From Ascarosepion bandense (taxonomy: Eukaryota > Mollusca > Cephalopoda > Sepiida > Sepiidae), in assembly GCA_037127315.1 (NCBI GenBank), contig JBBBDQ010000398.1:5043501-5107500 (forward strand): 64,000 nt of DNA. Direction: 5' to 3'. The notes under the pieces were generated by a model. It was not told where the DNA came from. It worked only from the letters and a program-made list of their open reading frames with translations, and ran no database searches. The position numbers and the translations under genes were made by a program. Shown one piece after another: positions 39,115 to 49,141 of this stretch. Numbering within the stretch: the stretch's first letter is position 1; the number at the start of each line of letters is the position of its first letter.

Positions 39115-39127
39115 TGATCAAACTGAG
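38700..39127. repeat. Compound GATA / AGAGAGAAAGA locus
   Basis: GATA blocks alternate with a longer unit containing AGAACTGTTTAGACTTTAAA, GAGAGAGAGAAAGATT and ATACAGATTCTAACAGATAG. That unit is repeated about three to four times between 38785 and 39025 with a period of about 100-120 bp. Edges read CTATGAACAAATTGAGATAG (about 38752) and TATGATCAAACTGAGATAGA (about 39113), close to the interruption motif of the 27-kb array. Confidence 0.9.
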
Positions 39128-39129
39128 AT

Positions 39130-39340
39130 AGACAGACTTATATTAAATACAGGCTTAAGCATATGTTTTTCTTGTTTGTTTCCAATTTTTTCTAAATCCC
39201 CGTCTTTGCTCAAATGTTCAGTCCATGGTATTGTCAGCATATTTCTGTAGAGCCACAACTCTGTTGCATTTATACTCTTCTTCATGTGTGAGGAGATTGT
39301 CCAACTTTCGTTGCCATACAAGAAGATATCCGTTACTCAT
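39130..39340 (-). mobile_element. RTE-like fragment (minus), copy 2 of a local pair
   Basis: The minus-strand frame 39321-39118 reads YGNESWTISSHMKKSINATE, then LWLYRNMLTIPWTEHLSKDG. It matches the YGSECWTIS...EMWFYRRMLRIS.TEHVSND region of the RTE-like family. Confidence 0.7.
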
Positions 39341-39394
39341 GCATTAAATACAATGAGAAGTGAAAGAATCGTCTGTCTCTATAAGACTTTCACT

Positions 39395-40200
39395 TTAGGT
39401 CTACGAAGAAAATCTTTCAAATCACCGATTATTAGTAAATATATATGCAGACGACACTACGTGTTATGGATGCACTTTCAAAAATCTACATGACCAATTA
39501 TCTAATCTCTCCTATGATTCTAGCTCGAACAGTCGAATGTTTAAAGACAGGCTTGTATCAGTCAATGCTTCTAGGATCTTGTCAAGTTTTAATGCCCCAA
39601 GTAGGCGTTAAATCTTCATGAATCATGTAGAAAGCTTGTTAAGGAACGGCGTTAACAAGAACGTCTGCTGGGTCTCTAGCTTAATCTTGCTTCCTGTGGG
39701 ATTAAAATATATATGGTACATATACCAAAATATGATAAAATGCCACAGAAATTGCCGGGCAACACTGTAGAGAGTACACGAATTCTCTTACGATACTATA
39801 TATATTTACAGGAATAATACCGATCCAAAAATGAAATACTGCTGCCATATATGGACAGTGGTTGTGCAATTCGCATTTCCCAGTCTCGACAGAGTTCAAA
39901 CGTATTTATGAAACCTTGTGGAGGATGAATTATTTTCCGTACTCTTTCTTGGAAGTCGAAATTTTGATAGGATCCTGCTGCTCTATCTATTTTCAGGGTA
40001 AATATTCAGACGAGAGTAGATTCTTTACTTCCAACGATTCAGACTTTCACAACTAGGAGTCGAATCATCTGCATTCCTTTCGTATTTAATTGGTAAAAAG
40101 GGTGTTCAACTCAACTTCTTTCGACATGTGTACGTGACTTAGTGTCCTTACCTGTAACGCCAGAATATACTCTTCCTAACACTATATATACTACGCCTCT
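39395..40200 (+). mobile_element. LINE-M, RT motif C to C-terminus
   Basis: The plus frame has IYADDTTCYGCTFKNLHDQL, with the catalytic YADD codons at 39444-39455, then RLVSVNAS. Downstream pieces read MNHVESLLRNGVNKNVCWVS, MKYCCHIWTVVV (about 39832), SLDRVQTYL, VEDELFS, and YFQGKYSDESRF (about 39990). This is the order of RT motif C, the C-terminal linker and the YFHG..SDEL block of jockey/CR1-like LINEs. Frames change several times. Motifs A and B are absent. Confidence 0.65.
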
Positions 40201-40404
40201 CAAGAGAGAGGGTCGACTTGGTAGTAGTTCACTCCAAACCAGACTAACAGTCTTACTAATACCTTCCACATTTTGTATTTTTATTTCTTGTTAATATATA
40301 TTTGTTATTTCTACTCTAATGGTCGTATTCTTTTCGGATATTAACCTGGTCCATAACACTTAGAATAGTGGTTCTTTCCTGTGAAAATCTGAACTGGTGT
40401 TGGT
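40201..40404. other. Short unclassified spacer
   Basis: Probably LINE-M 3'UTR followed by ordinary sequence. Confidence 0.3.
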
Positions 40405-40880
40405 GTGAACTATGTAAGTATGAATGACCCGTTTTTTACTATCATCAGGGAAAATATCTGAGAAGTGTTTAACAGAAGACAGAAAGGGTGATACAGAAAT
40501 CTTGCATTTAGATAAACGAAGATGCATTTCAAAAGCTAAGCGAATTACTAAGAAACAGGAAAACTTTGAAACAAAGAATTCTTACGTGATATCTGTCCTT
40601 CTGTATGACAGTGAATGTTTGGCAATCACCTCAAAACAAAGACGGTAAATACGATTCTACAGAATTATCCTTAGGATATCATGGAGCGAACATTTGAGCA
40701 ACGACGACACTTTAGAGACAATGAAAAAAGGAAGCTTATACTTAACATCAGGAAGCGACAGTTTAAATTCTAGGGCACCGAATAAGAAAAGAGGTCTTAG
40801 AAAATCTGATACTCACAGGACACATTGAAATGAAGAGGAATAGAGGAAGAAACTCTCATAAGCGTCCATGAGAACAATAT
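40405..40880 (+). mobile_element. RTE-like LINE, C-terminal fragment
   Basis: Pieces read EKCLTEDRKGDTEILH, KRRCISKAKRI, RILTxYLSFCMTVNVW-type sequence, then FYRIILRISWSEHLSN (about 40657-40702). ETMKK, LNIRKRQFKF (about 40740) and LENLILTGHIEMKRNRG (about 40798) follow. Frames shift repeatedly. It runs up to a LINE-L copy. Confidence 0.65.
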
Positions 40881-40904
40881 ACTGCGCCTCCTCGGTCTTA
40901 CCCT

Positions 40905-41697
40905 CTCTTCCGATCACAAGTGAAACCATTACATTGAGTCAATAGCTAAATCCACTGCTTGAAAGGTTGGATCACGTTGTCGTGCTAGGATGTTTTTTTC
41001 CACCTGAATCCATCATGCACATATAGAAATCATCCATCCGTACGAATATGGAATACTGCTGTCATATATGGTCAGGCGCCCCCCGCTGTTAATCTCAGTG
41101 CTCTCGACAGGCTCCAAAAGAGAATCTCTAAAATGATAGGTACCAACTTAGCTACTCGACTCTAGCCACTTTCTCACCAACGGGATGCGGCTTCACTCTG
41201 TCTGTTCTATAAATATTTTCATGCTTCTGCTCCAACGAACTTAAGTCACTGATGCCCCTACCACATAAGTTTACACGTGCAACCAGACTGGCAACTAGGC
41301 CCCACCCATTCATAGTTAGATTAACCAAATGCAGGCAACAATTCTACTCCAACAGCTTCTTATCTCGCACTTCCATCCTGTGGAACTCTCTTCCATATTC
41401 TTTCTTTCCTAACGGCTACAACCTCCAGGAATTTAAATGCAATGTCAATACTCCTCACTTATTCACTTGACTCCAGTTCTTTCTGCATCACCCTGTATAT
41501 ATTTTCCTTTCTCTCTACCTTTGCAACTGTCATCACACCTGTATTCATATCTTTCTCTTGCGCCCTTCTATGACACCCCCTGTAACTGGTTTATCTTTCT
41601 CTTTACTCTCTACTTATCTAATCTTTTTCTTTTATGTACCCCCCTGCACATCAATAGCGTCACAGCCTTGGTTTGGGTGAAACGATTAAAAAATACA
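40905..41697 (+). mobile_element. LINE-L, 5'-truncated, long 3' part
   Basis: Begins with decayed linker sequence (GAGTCAATAGCTAAATCCAC, the 'ESIAKS' block). It continues through MEYCCHIWSGAP-equivalent sequence (about 41047), STGSKRESLK, then the TRATRLATRPHPF block (about 41266), FYSNSFLSRTSILWNSLPYS (about 41342-41401) and NLQEFKCNVN. The 3' end is TACCCCCCTGCACATCAATA, TTTGGGTGAAACGATTAAAA. Confidence 0.8.
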
Positions 41698-41937
41698 TAT
41701 TTATTGTTATTGAGTAAATGGATTGCTCGTAAAAACAGAAATAAAAGAGATCTAATAACAGTTACAAATGGCGGGAAAATGTGAAGAGCTATAATTCCCT
41801 ACGTCACGTAAAGAAGAAGAATTTTGACTGAGCCTTGTTCTACTTAACGAAAGTATAACCCTAATAAGATAGGTTTCACCTATTAATTCTTACTAAAGAT
41901 GAATTCAAAAAACCTGCGTCTGCTTAATACTTTTTTT
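41698..41937. other. Short unclassified spacer
   Basis: A GTGAAGAGCTATAATTCCCT block (41779-41798) recalls the RTE-like terminal 'W.AMI.Y' codons, so a tiny RTE-like end may be present. Otherwise nothing. Confidence 0.3.
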
Positions 41938-42338
41938 TTTATAAGCGTTTCACCCCGAGCAAGGCATGTCACTGCCACTACTGCGCAGGGGACTACATAG
42001 AGTGGAGAAAGGATGATTAAATATAGGAAATGTCAGAGGGTTGGTGATAGGCGGGTAGGGATACCGAGAATGGTTAAATATAGGAAATGTTAGAGGGTGG
42101 GTGATAGGCGGGTAAGGATACCGAGAATGAGGGTTGGGTAGATGAGAGTGTTCTGAGAATAATTGGGAGTTAGGGTGATAGGAGGTGTCTATTGACCCTA
42201 CATTTAAACACCTGGAGATTGTAGCTGTCGGGAAAGCAGACTTGTGGAAGGGAGTTCCACAGGCGGGAAGCGCGAGAAAAGAAGCTGTTGGAGTAGAATT
42301 TACGGCTACATCTTATCTGCTTAACTGTAAAAGGGTAC
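41938..42338 (-). mobile_element. LINE-L 3' end (minus) with a 3'UTR duplication
   Basis: Poly-T, then the tail complement (TTCACCCCGAGCAAGGCATG, CTACTGCGCAGGGGACTACA). A 3'UTR segment ATATAGGAAATGTCAGAGGG to ACCGAGAATG occurs twice in tandem (about 42018-42073 and 42074-42128). The coding end follows (complement of CTTGTGGAAGGGAGTTCCAC = LWNSLP; AGAAGCTGTTGGAGTAGAAT = FYSNSFF). 5' truncated at about 42338. Oppositely oriented to the LINE-L at 40905-41697. Confidence 0.85.
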
Positions 42339-43289
42339 TTAAACTTTTTTTAAAGATTAATCAAGCTTTTTCATGTATTAAGCTTTATGCTGTTAAAAAA
42401 TTTGTTCTCTACGAAATTCTCCATTACACCACAGGGTGAAATGATTTCAGACATCTAGCTATTCGACGATTCGAAGAGAAAAAAAATGAAACTGTTAAAA
42501 GTGTCGTAATTCATAGATGATAAAATATGATCTGTGTTTGAATCGACGGAAAGAAAACATCGACAGATTTCAACCAATCGTCTTCGTTGAAAAGAAAAAT
42601 ACAAGCGATTTTAAGTTGAACACGTCATTCAGAATTTATCTAATATGACGAATATACGTTCAATATTTCTTTCTTTATTTCTTTCTTTCTTTCGTGTATT
42701 TGATGGGACAAAACATGAAAAGTCCATAATCATACGAGAATTTGCAAATGACAGATGAATCAATTTATGAGATGACTGGAAATTATTTTTAACATCGGTT
42801 ATTTAATTTATTTTTCTTAAATTGTTCACATTTCTTAGCGATTTTGTTCTTTGCTCTTTCAAAACGGAATTCAATTGATAATTGTAAGTTTTTCATTTTT
42901 ATTTCAAAAGCCACACATTCTTATTTTCTCATTGCAGTTGTCTTATTACCGATTCGCAGTGATACCCTTAGTTGCGTGGGCCAAACTTCTCCCATTGTTA
43001 TCATTGCGCTATGCCATTATTATTTAGTTATTTATTAGAAAGCACTAAAGAGATGTCTGTTTGAAAATAGTATTTAGAATAGTAATATAATTAACACAGT
43101 GATATAATTAGTTAAAATAGCGAATAAATACGAGAGTGAACTCAATGTTAGTATACTGATTGTCAATGCGTGGCGATAGAACTATGAAAACTTGCATGCA
43201 TTAAATGCAGATCTTCTTGTTAATAAATGATGTTTCATTCCCGCTAAACCGACCACTGTTCAAAGAAGATTTCAGATGTAAAATATAGT
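42339..43289. other. AT-rich unclassified stretch
   Basis: A TTTCTTTCTTTCTTTC run lies at 42668-42692. No family recognised; the plus frames here are short and without motifs. Confidence 0.35.
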
Positions 43290-43965
43290 AACTTCTCTTG
43301 AAAATGGACAAAGATTAGCATCGTCGTGGCCAAACTATCAATGGAGGGTATTATCCAAACTTGCTGAGACTGAGGCTATCAAAACCAATTTCCCTGGTCA
43401 TTGCAACTTAATTTTCTTAACCATTATTTATTTTACATATCCTCATAATATACAACCTTTGCTCCCTCTCTTACATCATTACTCTCTACCTTGATTCACA
43501 AGCTCCTACGCGTCCTTGTGGCTTACGAAATATTTTCACCATACAAACCCCTTTCTTACAGACGGGACGCCACTAGAAAGTCTCTGCTCTATCTCTATTT
43601 TCATGTGTTCAGACGAACTACACTTCTTACTTCCACCGGTCCTAACCTTCACGGCTAAAACCACCATGTCAGGCACAGTGTAACAACAACCTTAATCTCC
43701 TTCGTATTCCTTTCGGGTGTTGTAAGTTCTACTCAAATATCTTCTTCCCTTGTGGATCCGACTCCAGCCACTTCCCGGATCACTATGATGTTAACTTGTT
43801 CAAATCTAATGATAAGCATAATCTTCTACATACATCGGTAAATTCCACAGCTATCTGCATAAACTGGGACTCTTAGTCTGTAACTCAGCTACTTCGAGTG
43901 ACTCTCAGGCCTTGAACAAGGTAAACGTCATTGTAATTGAAAATCTCGAAATTAGGCAATCACAG
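43290..43965 (+). mobile_element. LINE-M, C-terminal fragment and 3' end
   Basis: Pieces read LVAYEIFSPYKP, then SYRRDATRKSLLYLYFHVF, then FYSNIFFPCGSDSSHFPDHY and VNLFKSNDKHNLLHT. This is the RRD...SLLYRYFHG and FY.NSFFPR....P..Y...FK...N block of LINE-M. The 3' end CTTCGAGTGACTCTCAGGCC is shared with 22915-23100. Confidence 0.65.
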
Positions 43966-44112
43966 AAGGTTACATATCTGGGAAGTGATTAAAAAAGGAT
44001 GCAAAATATGACACCAAAATCCGAAGTTGCATGAGAAAAAATTATTTGGAAAAAATAGCAGTTTAATCTTTGGAGAGAAGCAGTACGAATATTTGATTTA
44101 AGACGATATATT
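43940..44112 (+). mobile_element. RTE-like fragment
   Basis: NLEIRQSQKVTYLGSD (from about 43955), then RMQN and TPKSEVA, correspond to KIKQVEKFKYLGSVLTEDGKC.TEI.RRIGMAK of the RTE-like family. It is cut off by the 3' end of a minus-strand LINE-L at 44113. Confidence 0.5.
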
Positions 44113-44706
44113 TTATAATCATTTCACACAAAGCAAAGTGGATGAGTCTACATAAGGGAGTAAAAATATAGACAGGCGGAGAGTGAAGTGAAAGACAAGC
44201 CAGTTACAGGGGGTGTCAAAGAGGGGAAAGAAAAGGACATGAATACAGGTGTGAAGACAGTTGCGAAGGTTGAGAGAAATGAGAACAAGATACACAGGCT
44301 GATGTAGAAAGAACTGGAGTCAAGTGTATAAGAGATGAGAATTGACATTGCATATATATTTCTGGAGATTGTAGCCGTCAGAAAAGCAAGTATCCGGAAG
44401 AGAGTTCCAGAGACGGGAAGTGCGAAAAAAGAAGCTGATCGAATAGGATTTTCGTCTGCATTTGGTTGATTTAACTGTAAATGAGTGCGGCCTTGTTGCC
44501 AGTCTGGTTGCACAACTAAATTCTTCTGGTCGGGGCATCAGTGACCTAAGTTCGTCAGTGCAGAAGCCATGAAAATATTTGTAGAATATACAGAGTGAAG
44601 TCACATCCCGCCGGTGAGAAAGTGGCTGGAGTCTAGTTGCCAGATCGTGACCTATCCCATTACAGATTCTCATTTGGAACCTATCGAGAACACTGGGAAC
44701 ACTGAG
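44113..44706 (-). mobile_element. LINE-L 3' part (minus)
   Basis: Tail complement TTTATAATCATTTCACACAA, with decayed CCCCCTGC. The minus frame 44673-44320 reads RICNGIGHDLATRLQPLSHR, RDVTSLCIFYKYFHGFCTDE, ATRLATRPHSFTVKSTKCRR and RLWNSLPDTCFSDGYNLQ, with few breaks. 5' end near the complement of CTATCGAGAACACTG (VLDR). One of the best-preserved LINE-L C-termini. Confidence 0.9.
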
Positions 44707-45042
44707 ATAAACAATATTTGTTGTTGGTAAGGAAAGGCCTCGAGTAGAGAAGGCATACGGTCATTATGCGATATGCGGTGGAAGGAAACTGGCGCTGGCT
44801 GCACAAAGTTATGCCACTGAAAGCGCTTGCAGAGACACCTATCTATGTGCGACATGGCGCTGCAAGAACCCCGAAATTATGCAACTTTTGATCAGAGCAG
44901 CCGCTCTTTAGATCAGAGCAGCCGCTCTTGACGCTACGCAAAAGTAAGTTGGAAGCTGCCAACCCGGTAACCTCATAATGAAGATACGTTGCCACCGACT
45001 TAGCACATCGCAGAAAAATCGAGAAAGAACCAATACTGAGGT
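44707..45042. other. Unclassified, locally GC-richer, with a 21-bp tandem
   Basis: GATCAGAGCAGCCGCTCTT occurs at 44890-44908 and 44911-44929 (period 21). Each copy contains the small palindrome AGAGC-agcc-GCTCT. The part 44970-45000 resembles 5855-5890. Confidence 0.45.
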
Positions 45043-45044
45043 CT

Positions 45045-45092
<48 letters not shown>

Positions 45093-45110
45093 CGGGAGAG
45101 AGGGGGGTGA
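45043..45110. repeat. (GA)n microsatellite
   Basis: GA repeats with minor interruptions, ending GCGGGAGAGAGGGGGGTGAG. Confidence 0.95.
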
Positions 45111-45230
45111 GAGTCAGAAACCACTTCCTATACAGGGAACAGGCGATAAGCCTCTACGCCTCTTCAATAGAGGTGAGGAGAGTTTGAACCGTTGATTGTG
45201 GGATCTATCTTCTCCAATATAAAAAAAACA
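45105..45230 (-). mobile_element. SINE-T head, lone copy
   Basis: AGAAACCACTTCCTATACAG, GATAAGCCTCTACGCCTCTT and TAGAGGTGAGGAGAGTTTGA match the SINE-T head. The LINE-L-like tail is missing; the (GA)n run sits in its place. Confidence 0.65.
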
Positions 45231-45299
45231 ACCACAGTAACAATAATAATAAGATTTTTCTATATTTATGAGATGTGATATTTTAATTATTTTCATAAT

Positions 45300-45592
45300 T
45301 GTTGTCCTCATTTTTGTTGCCATATTCACGATGTATCAACTGTTGTATGTTTCAGCCTTCTTCAGGTGATTGAACGAAACCCTTTATTTTAACCACTGAG
45401 GTAAATACTTCTCGTTCTATGTGTCCTACCACTTCCTGACATCTCAGTCATCTCTAAGTTTCTAGTTTTTTCTTTTCTTTTCGCCAAAAGCGCTTTAAGT
45501 TATATTTCACAACTGCTGTAGCCGGATATTGAACTCGCAACTTTTTGAGTCAAGTCTCTGGAGCCAACTAACGCTTTTTTATTGACAGCCGT
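45300..45592 (-). mobile_element. SINE-C copy (minus)
   Basis: Matches 36040-36300: TGTTTCAGCCTTCTTCAGGT, ACCCTTTATTTTAACCACTG, and, on the minus strand, CCAGAGACTTGACTCAAAAA then GCGAGTTCAATATCCGGCTA. The B-box-like GAGTTCAATATCC is visible. Confidence 0.55.
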
Positions 45593-45796
45593 GGTTGGTT
45601 ATAAAATTGATTCTTATATATATAAATTCCGAAATTTACATTTCGTTCAATAGCATCAACAGCAAGGATCAAAAACAAAAAAATTATAAAAAAATTATAA
45701 TATTGTATGAAAAGGACCCCCAAAAACATACACATACACAGAAAGTTAAAAAAATAACTTCCTGTGTATGGATATGTTTTGGAGTAATTATGGTGA
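45593..45796. repeat. Repeat piece with hairpin (paired with 60957-61135)
   Basis: ATAAATTCCGAAATTTACAT and CCAAAAACATACACATACAC resemble 60975-61110 (AATAAATTCCAAAATTTAAA, CCAAAAACATATCGATACAC). At 45723-45780 an imperfect inverted repeat is present: AACATACACATACACAG/AAGTTA against TAACTT/CTGTGTATG/ATATGTT. It sits between SINE-C and LINE-L pieces. Confidence 0.5.
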
Positions 45797-46030
45797 TAAG
45801 TACAAGAGAGCTAAGTTCATCTGAGCATAAGCCATGAAAGTATTTGTAGAAGAGACAAAGGGAAGCCACATTGCTCCTGTGAGAAAGTGACTGTTTCCGA
45901 GCTGCCAAGTCAGCAGGGGTACCCGACCAGATATGGCGGCAGCATTCAATGCACGGGCGGATGGTAGATTTGTATATGTGCAGGATTGTTTCAGACGGGA
46001 AAAACTTCCTGGATCTGCAAAGAGAACCGA
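45797..46030 (-). mobile_element. LINE-L internal fragment (minus)
   Basis: The minus strand reads VGSLCRSRKFFPS-like sequence (complement of GGGAAAAACTTCCTGGATCT), CHIWSGTP (complement of GGGTACCCGACCAGATATGG), SHRSNVASLCLFYKYFHGL and SDELSSL. No 3' tail, and a 5' cut at about 46030. It includes the AARTVGS-type block that most copies here lack. Confidence 0.7.
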
Positions 46031-47125
46031 CCTTAACTGTTTATTTTTAGATTCTTCAAGGAAGTTAATTCTTTCATTTCTTTCTATTATAGGGTATCTT
46101 ATTTGATTGTGTTCTTCCTCAAATTCTAAATCTCTGTTCAAAATGCAGTTTTTTAAGGTATCCCTTGAATAATAGCTTCTGATGTTCTCGGGTTAAATAT
46201 TTATAGAGTCAATGTTGCCAAGACGATGTTGCTTACTTGTAAAAACTCATGTCCTCCTTAAAAGGGCATCAAAGAGATGGAATTCCTCAAGTCGATACGA
46301 TTTGGTTTACGGGATCTATACCAGTAAGATAAAGGAATTCAATGGCTGTTCCTAATTAAAGTTGGGGTTTACGATCACTGTCGGAAATTTACAGATGTAA
46401 CGGGTCTCCTGATTGGCTGATTTAACCCGAACCTCGTTTTGAACTTTAGGCGGGCTTTACCAGAGGTTTTAATTTTTTTTTCTGATGGTTTTGTTCTCTC
46501 CTTTTTTCAGCTAGCACGAACAGTATCGGGCGTATTTGTGCCGCTCCGGATTTTTGTTGCAGCAGGGCCTAAATTGGCGCCCACTTGTCTCGCTATATCG
46601 AGACCATCTTACCAATTCTTTGTAATCTTTTAGGCTAATGCCACAACTTTGTAACAGAGAAAATCTCTTGTTACCCTTCTTACCTTAAAAAGGATACCCT
46701 ATGGGCAAAGCCTTGCCTTCCTAGAGAAAAATTCTCTAAGCACTATCATCTTATACCAAGATAAGAAACTGTGAAAGAAGCTGACCCAGAAGAAAGTTCC
46801 TGTACGTCGCGGATCGCAGTTCCTTGTGTCTTTTTCATCCCACTTCTAGACGGAGGATACTATACCAAGCTAAGCAGAGAAAAGAGACTATACCAAGCTA
46901 CACTGTAGCAGCAAAATTCAGCATATTTTTGCAAGACAAATAAATTGTTTTTCTATACCAGGTACGTCTTGTTATGTTTGTTAATTTCCTTTCACTGCTT
47001 AAGCGCTAAGCTATGTGAATATATTTCTCACATCACATCACATGAAAACACTGGTTTTCGTACGATCAAGGAATGTCGAGACTGATCTGTAGCCTAGATG
47101 GGTGAAGCTTAGGAATATCACGTGC
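46031..47125. other. Unclassified stretch
   Basis: Contains TTGGCGCCCACTTG at about 46572, resembling an LTR-element primer-binding site, but no paired LTR. GAGACTATACCAAGCTA-type phrases recur at 46862 and 46891. A 64-codon plus frame (46439-46633) has no recognised motif. Confidence 0.35.
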
Positions 47126-47129
47126 TTGG

Positions 47130-47222
47130 ATCGGGTCGTGGTATCATTGATAATTCTTAATCCGAGAGCTGATTTCAAATTCCAGATGGGTTCGCCATGT
47201 TCACGTACGCGCGAATAATTTT
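47130..47222 (+). mobile_element. SINE-A head fragment
   Basis: GGGTCGTGGTATCATTGATA, CGAGAGCTGATTTCAAATTC and TCACGTACGCGCGAATAATT follow the order of the SINE-A 5' region (A-box, B-box, ACTTACGCGCAAATA). It ends where the next SINE-A begins, so this is a tandem SINE arrangement. Confidence 0.6.
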
Positions 47223-47505
47223 AGGAAACGTTGTGGTGCAGTGGATATCGAATCGAAATGACAACACGAAGTGCCGAGTTCGAATTCCAGTTGAATTCCT
47301 TGCATTCACTTACGCACAAATATCATTAGAAAATGTTTTAATCCGTCTCATCTTTCCAGTTATGGGTTAGATAACAGTATAGTTTGGGTTCTATAGACTT
47401 GGCTGGTAACCAGTCTACCGCAGAAAGCCATGGCAACCTACTGGGAGATAATCTTCTGCCCAGAAAGCGTGTATCACGTATGGCACTTAACTGACTAATG
47501 AATCC
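47223..47505 (+). mobile_element. SINE-A copy (plus)
   Basis: A-box TGTGGTGCAGTGGATATCG, B-box GAGTTCGAATTCCAG, body AACCAGTCTACCGCAGAAAG, and 3' end CGTATGGCACTTAACTGACT. About 30 bp is missing before the 3' end. Confidence 0.9.
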
Positions 47506-48526
47506 AATTCCTTCCAGCTATGGGTTAATTAGTAAGACTAATATCACTAAGTCATTAGTAACTATGCCACAACAACAATTCTTACAATCTAAAAATATTT
47601 TCTGGCTTTAATGTTAAAAATGGTTGATGAGCCGCAGACAAGGAATCAGTCAATGAATAAATTAAAGTTACAAAGAACAGAACTTAGAGACATCTCCGCA
47701 ACTATCACACTGTATTATCTAAGGTTCCTATGTGGTAATGGTTGAAAGTGTTGGTTAAAACAAATCTGATTCCCTTGGTGCTGGGAGTTCTAAAAGCGAG
47801 GAAGTCACATTTTATTTCGCAGCGAATAAAATAGACAATAGAAACTGTAAGGAATAATCTGATGCGAGATATTTATCGCCCACTAAACATGGAAATGAGA
47901 AAGAAAACGATCGGTCCCACCCACTGCGGATCGAAAAAAAACAAAACAAATTCAGTCAAGAATTTTTACAAAGTCAACAAGTACAACTACAGAGATGGAA
48001 AAAAAGGCCTCAGGCTAAATTTTAGCCGACAATTTTTGATTATAACAACAAAGATGAGCATTTAACAATGAAGCTTGTTTTGATGAATGCCCGAGGATAT
48101 TTTCTTTCTAACTTGGCGCATTTACAGTAGTAAAACAAAAGAAAAAACGAACGTTGAAAACTAATTAACAGAATAAAATGAACACAAAAATATTAACGAG
48201 TAATGTCTTTTTTTCTTTGCAATCGAAACAAGAAATGTACGTCAATGAACTGATTTTAAAACCTTCAATAATCACGAGCAATTCTTGAGAACTCTTTAAA
48301 ATACGCTCTGGCTATTTTCCATTATTTTATCTCCACACTTAGATATATTTTATGTGTTTCATAAAAGAGTGATTAAGTTTGTCCTTCCGTCTTTTACTAG
48401 TTGCACTATTCTTTATATTAATTACTAGGACAAGGAGTTATCATTATTTATAATATTTTTATTTATTCATTCGGCATTTCATGAGTCTATCACGGTAACC
48501 ATCATGGTTATGTATCATTTTTATTT
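47506..48526. other. AT-rich unclassified stretch
   Basis: A short SINE-A body piece (TTCCAGCTATGGGTTAATTA) lies at 47514-47533. The 67-codon frame at 47862-48065 is Lys/Asn-rich and unrecognised. Confidence 0.35.
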
Positions 48527-48712
48527 TTTTAAATCATATCAACCCCGAGCAAGGCGGAGTGTCAAGATTAGAGGAGATAAAGCAGAAAACCACATCCTAA
48601 ACATGTAACAAGAGATGAGCCTCTACACTTGTTCAATAGACGTGGGTGGTGTGTGAACCGGGTGATAGTTTAGACTATCTACTCCAATTGAAGAAGAAGA
48701 AAGAAAAAAAAG
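48527..48712 (-). mobile_element. SINE-T monomer (minus)
   Basis: Poly-T start, tail complement TCAACCCCGAGCAAGGCGG with a deletion of the CCCCCTGC part, then the head complement (ACCACATCCTAAACATGTAA, TTCAATAGACGTGGGTGGTG, GTTTAGACTATCTACTCCAA). One head unit only. Confidence 0.75.
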
Positions 48713-49141
48713 GTAACGGTATTGCCGGAAAGTCAGTACGATAGCATTACATAGTTAATATAGATGAGTTGTGGGCAGATAAACCATCCTAAACAGGGAT
48801 GTTGACCTCAAGAGTATATCTCTCAGCATCCGAAGGCAGGTTCCCTCACCCTAAGACTGTAGGTTTTAACCTAATGTCTAGGCAGTGGCACCATACATTT
48901 ACACAGCCTTTACAGTGACTCGAATAACTCTCCGTTTGGGGTTGTCTGATGTATAAGATTTCCAGATTACATTTAATATATCCCGGAAAGAATTATCAGT
49001 GAAAAGATCAGTGGAAAAACGGTACTCGACACAGGAAATAGATATAACGGATTAATTGCACGAATGCACAATTAACAATAAGATACAGATAAGCAATCAA
49101 CGAGTAGGAGCGGAATACACTATCAACTAGAGAATGCCTTC
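48713..49141. other. Unclassified stretch left of the hairpin-rich tandem repeat
   Basis: Mixed composition with GC-richer patches (CATCCGAAGGCAGGTTCCCT at 48819). May be part of the same element as the tandem repeat that follows. Confidence 0.35.

Noticed and set aside
46572..46585. TTGGCGCCCACTTG as a primer-binding site of an LTR element (plus)
   Set aside because: Same reason: no flanking LTR pair or coding sequence; could be chance.
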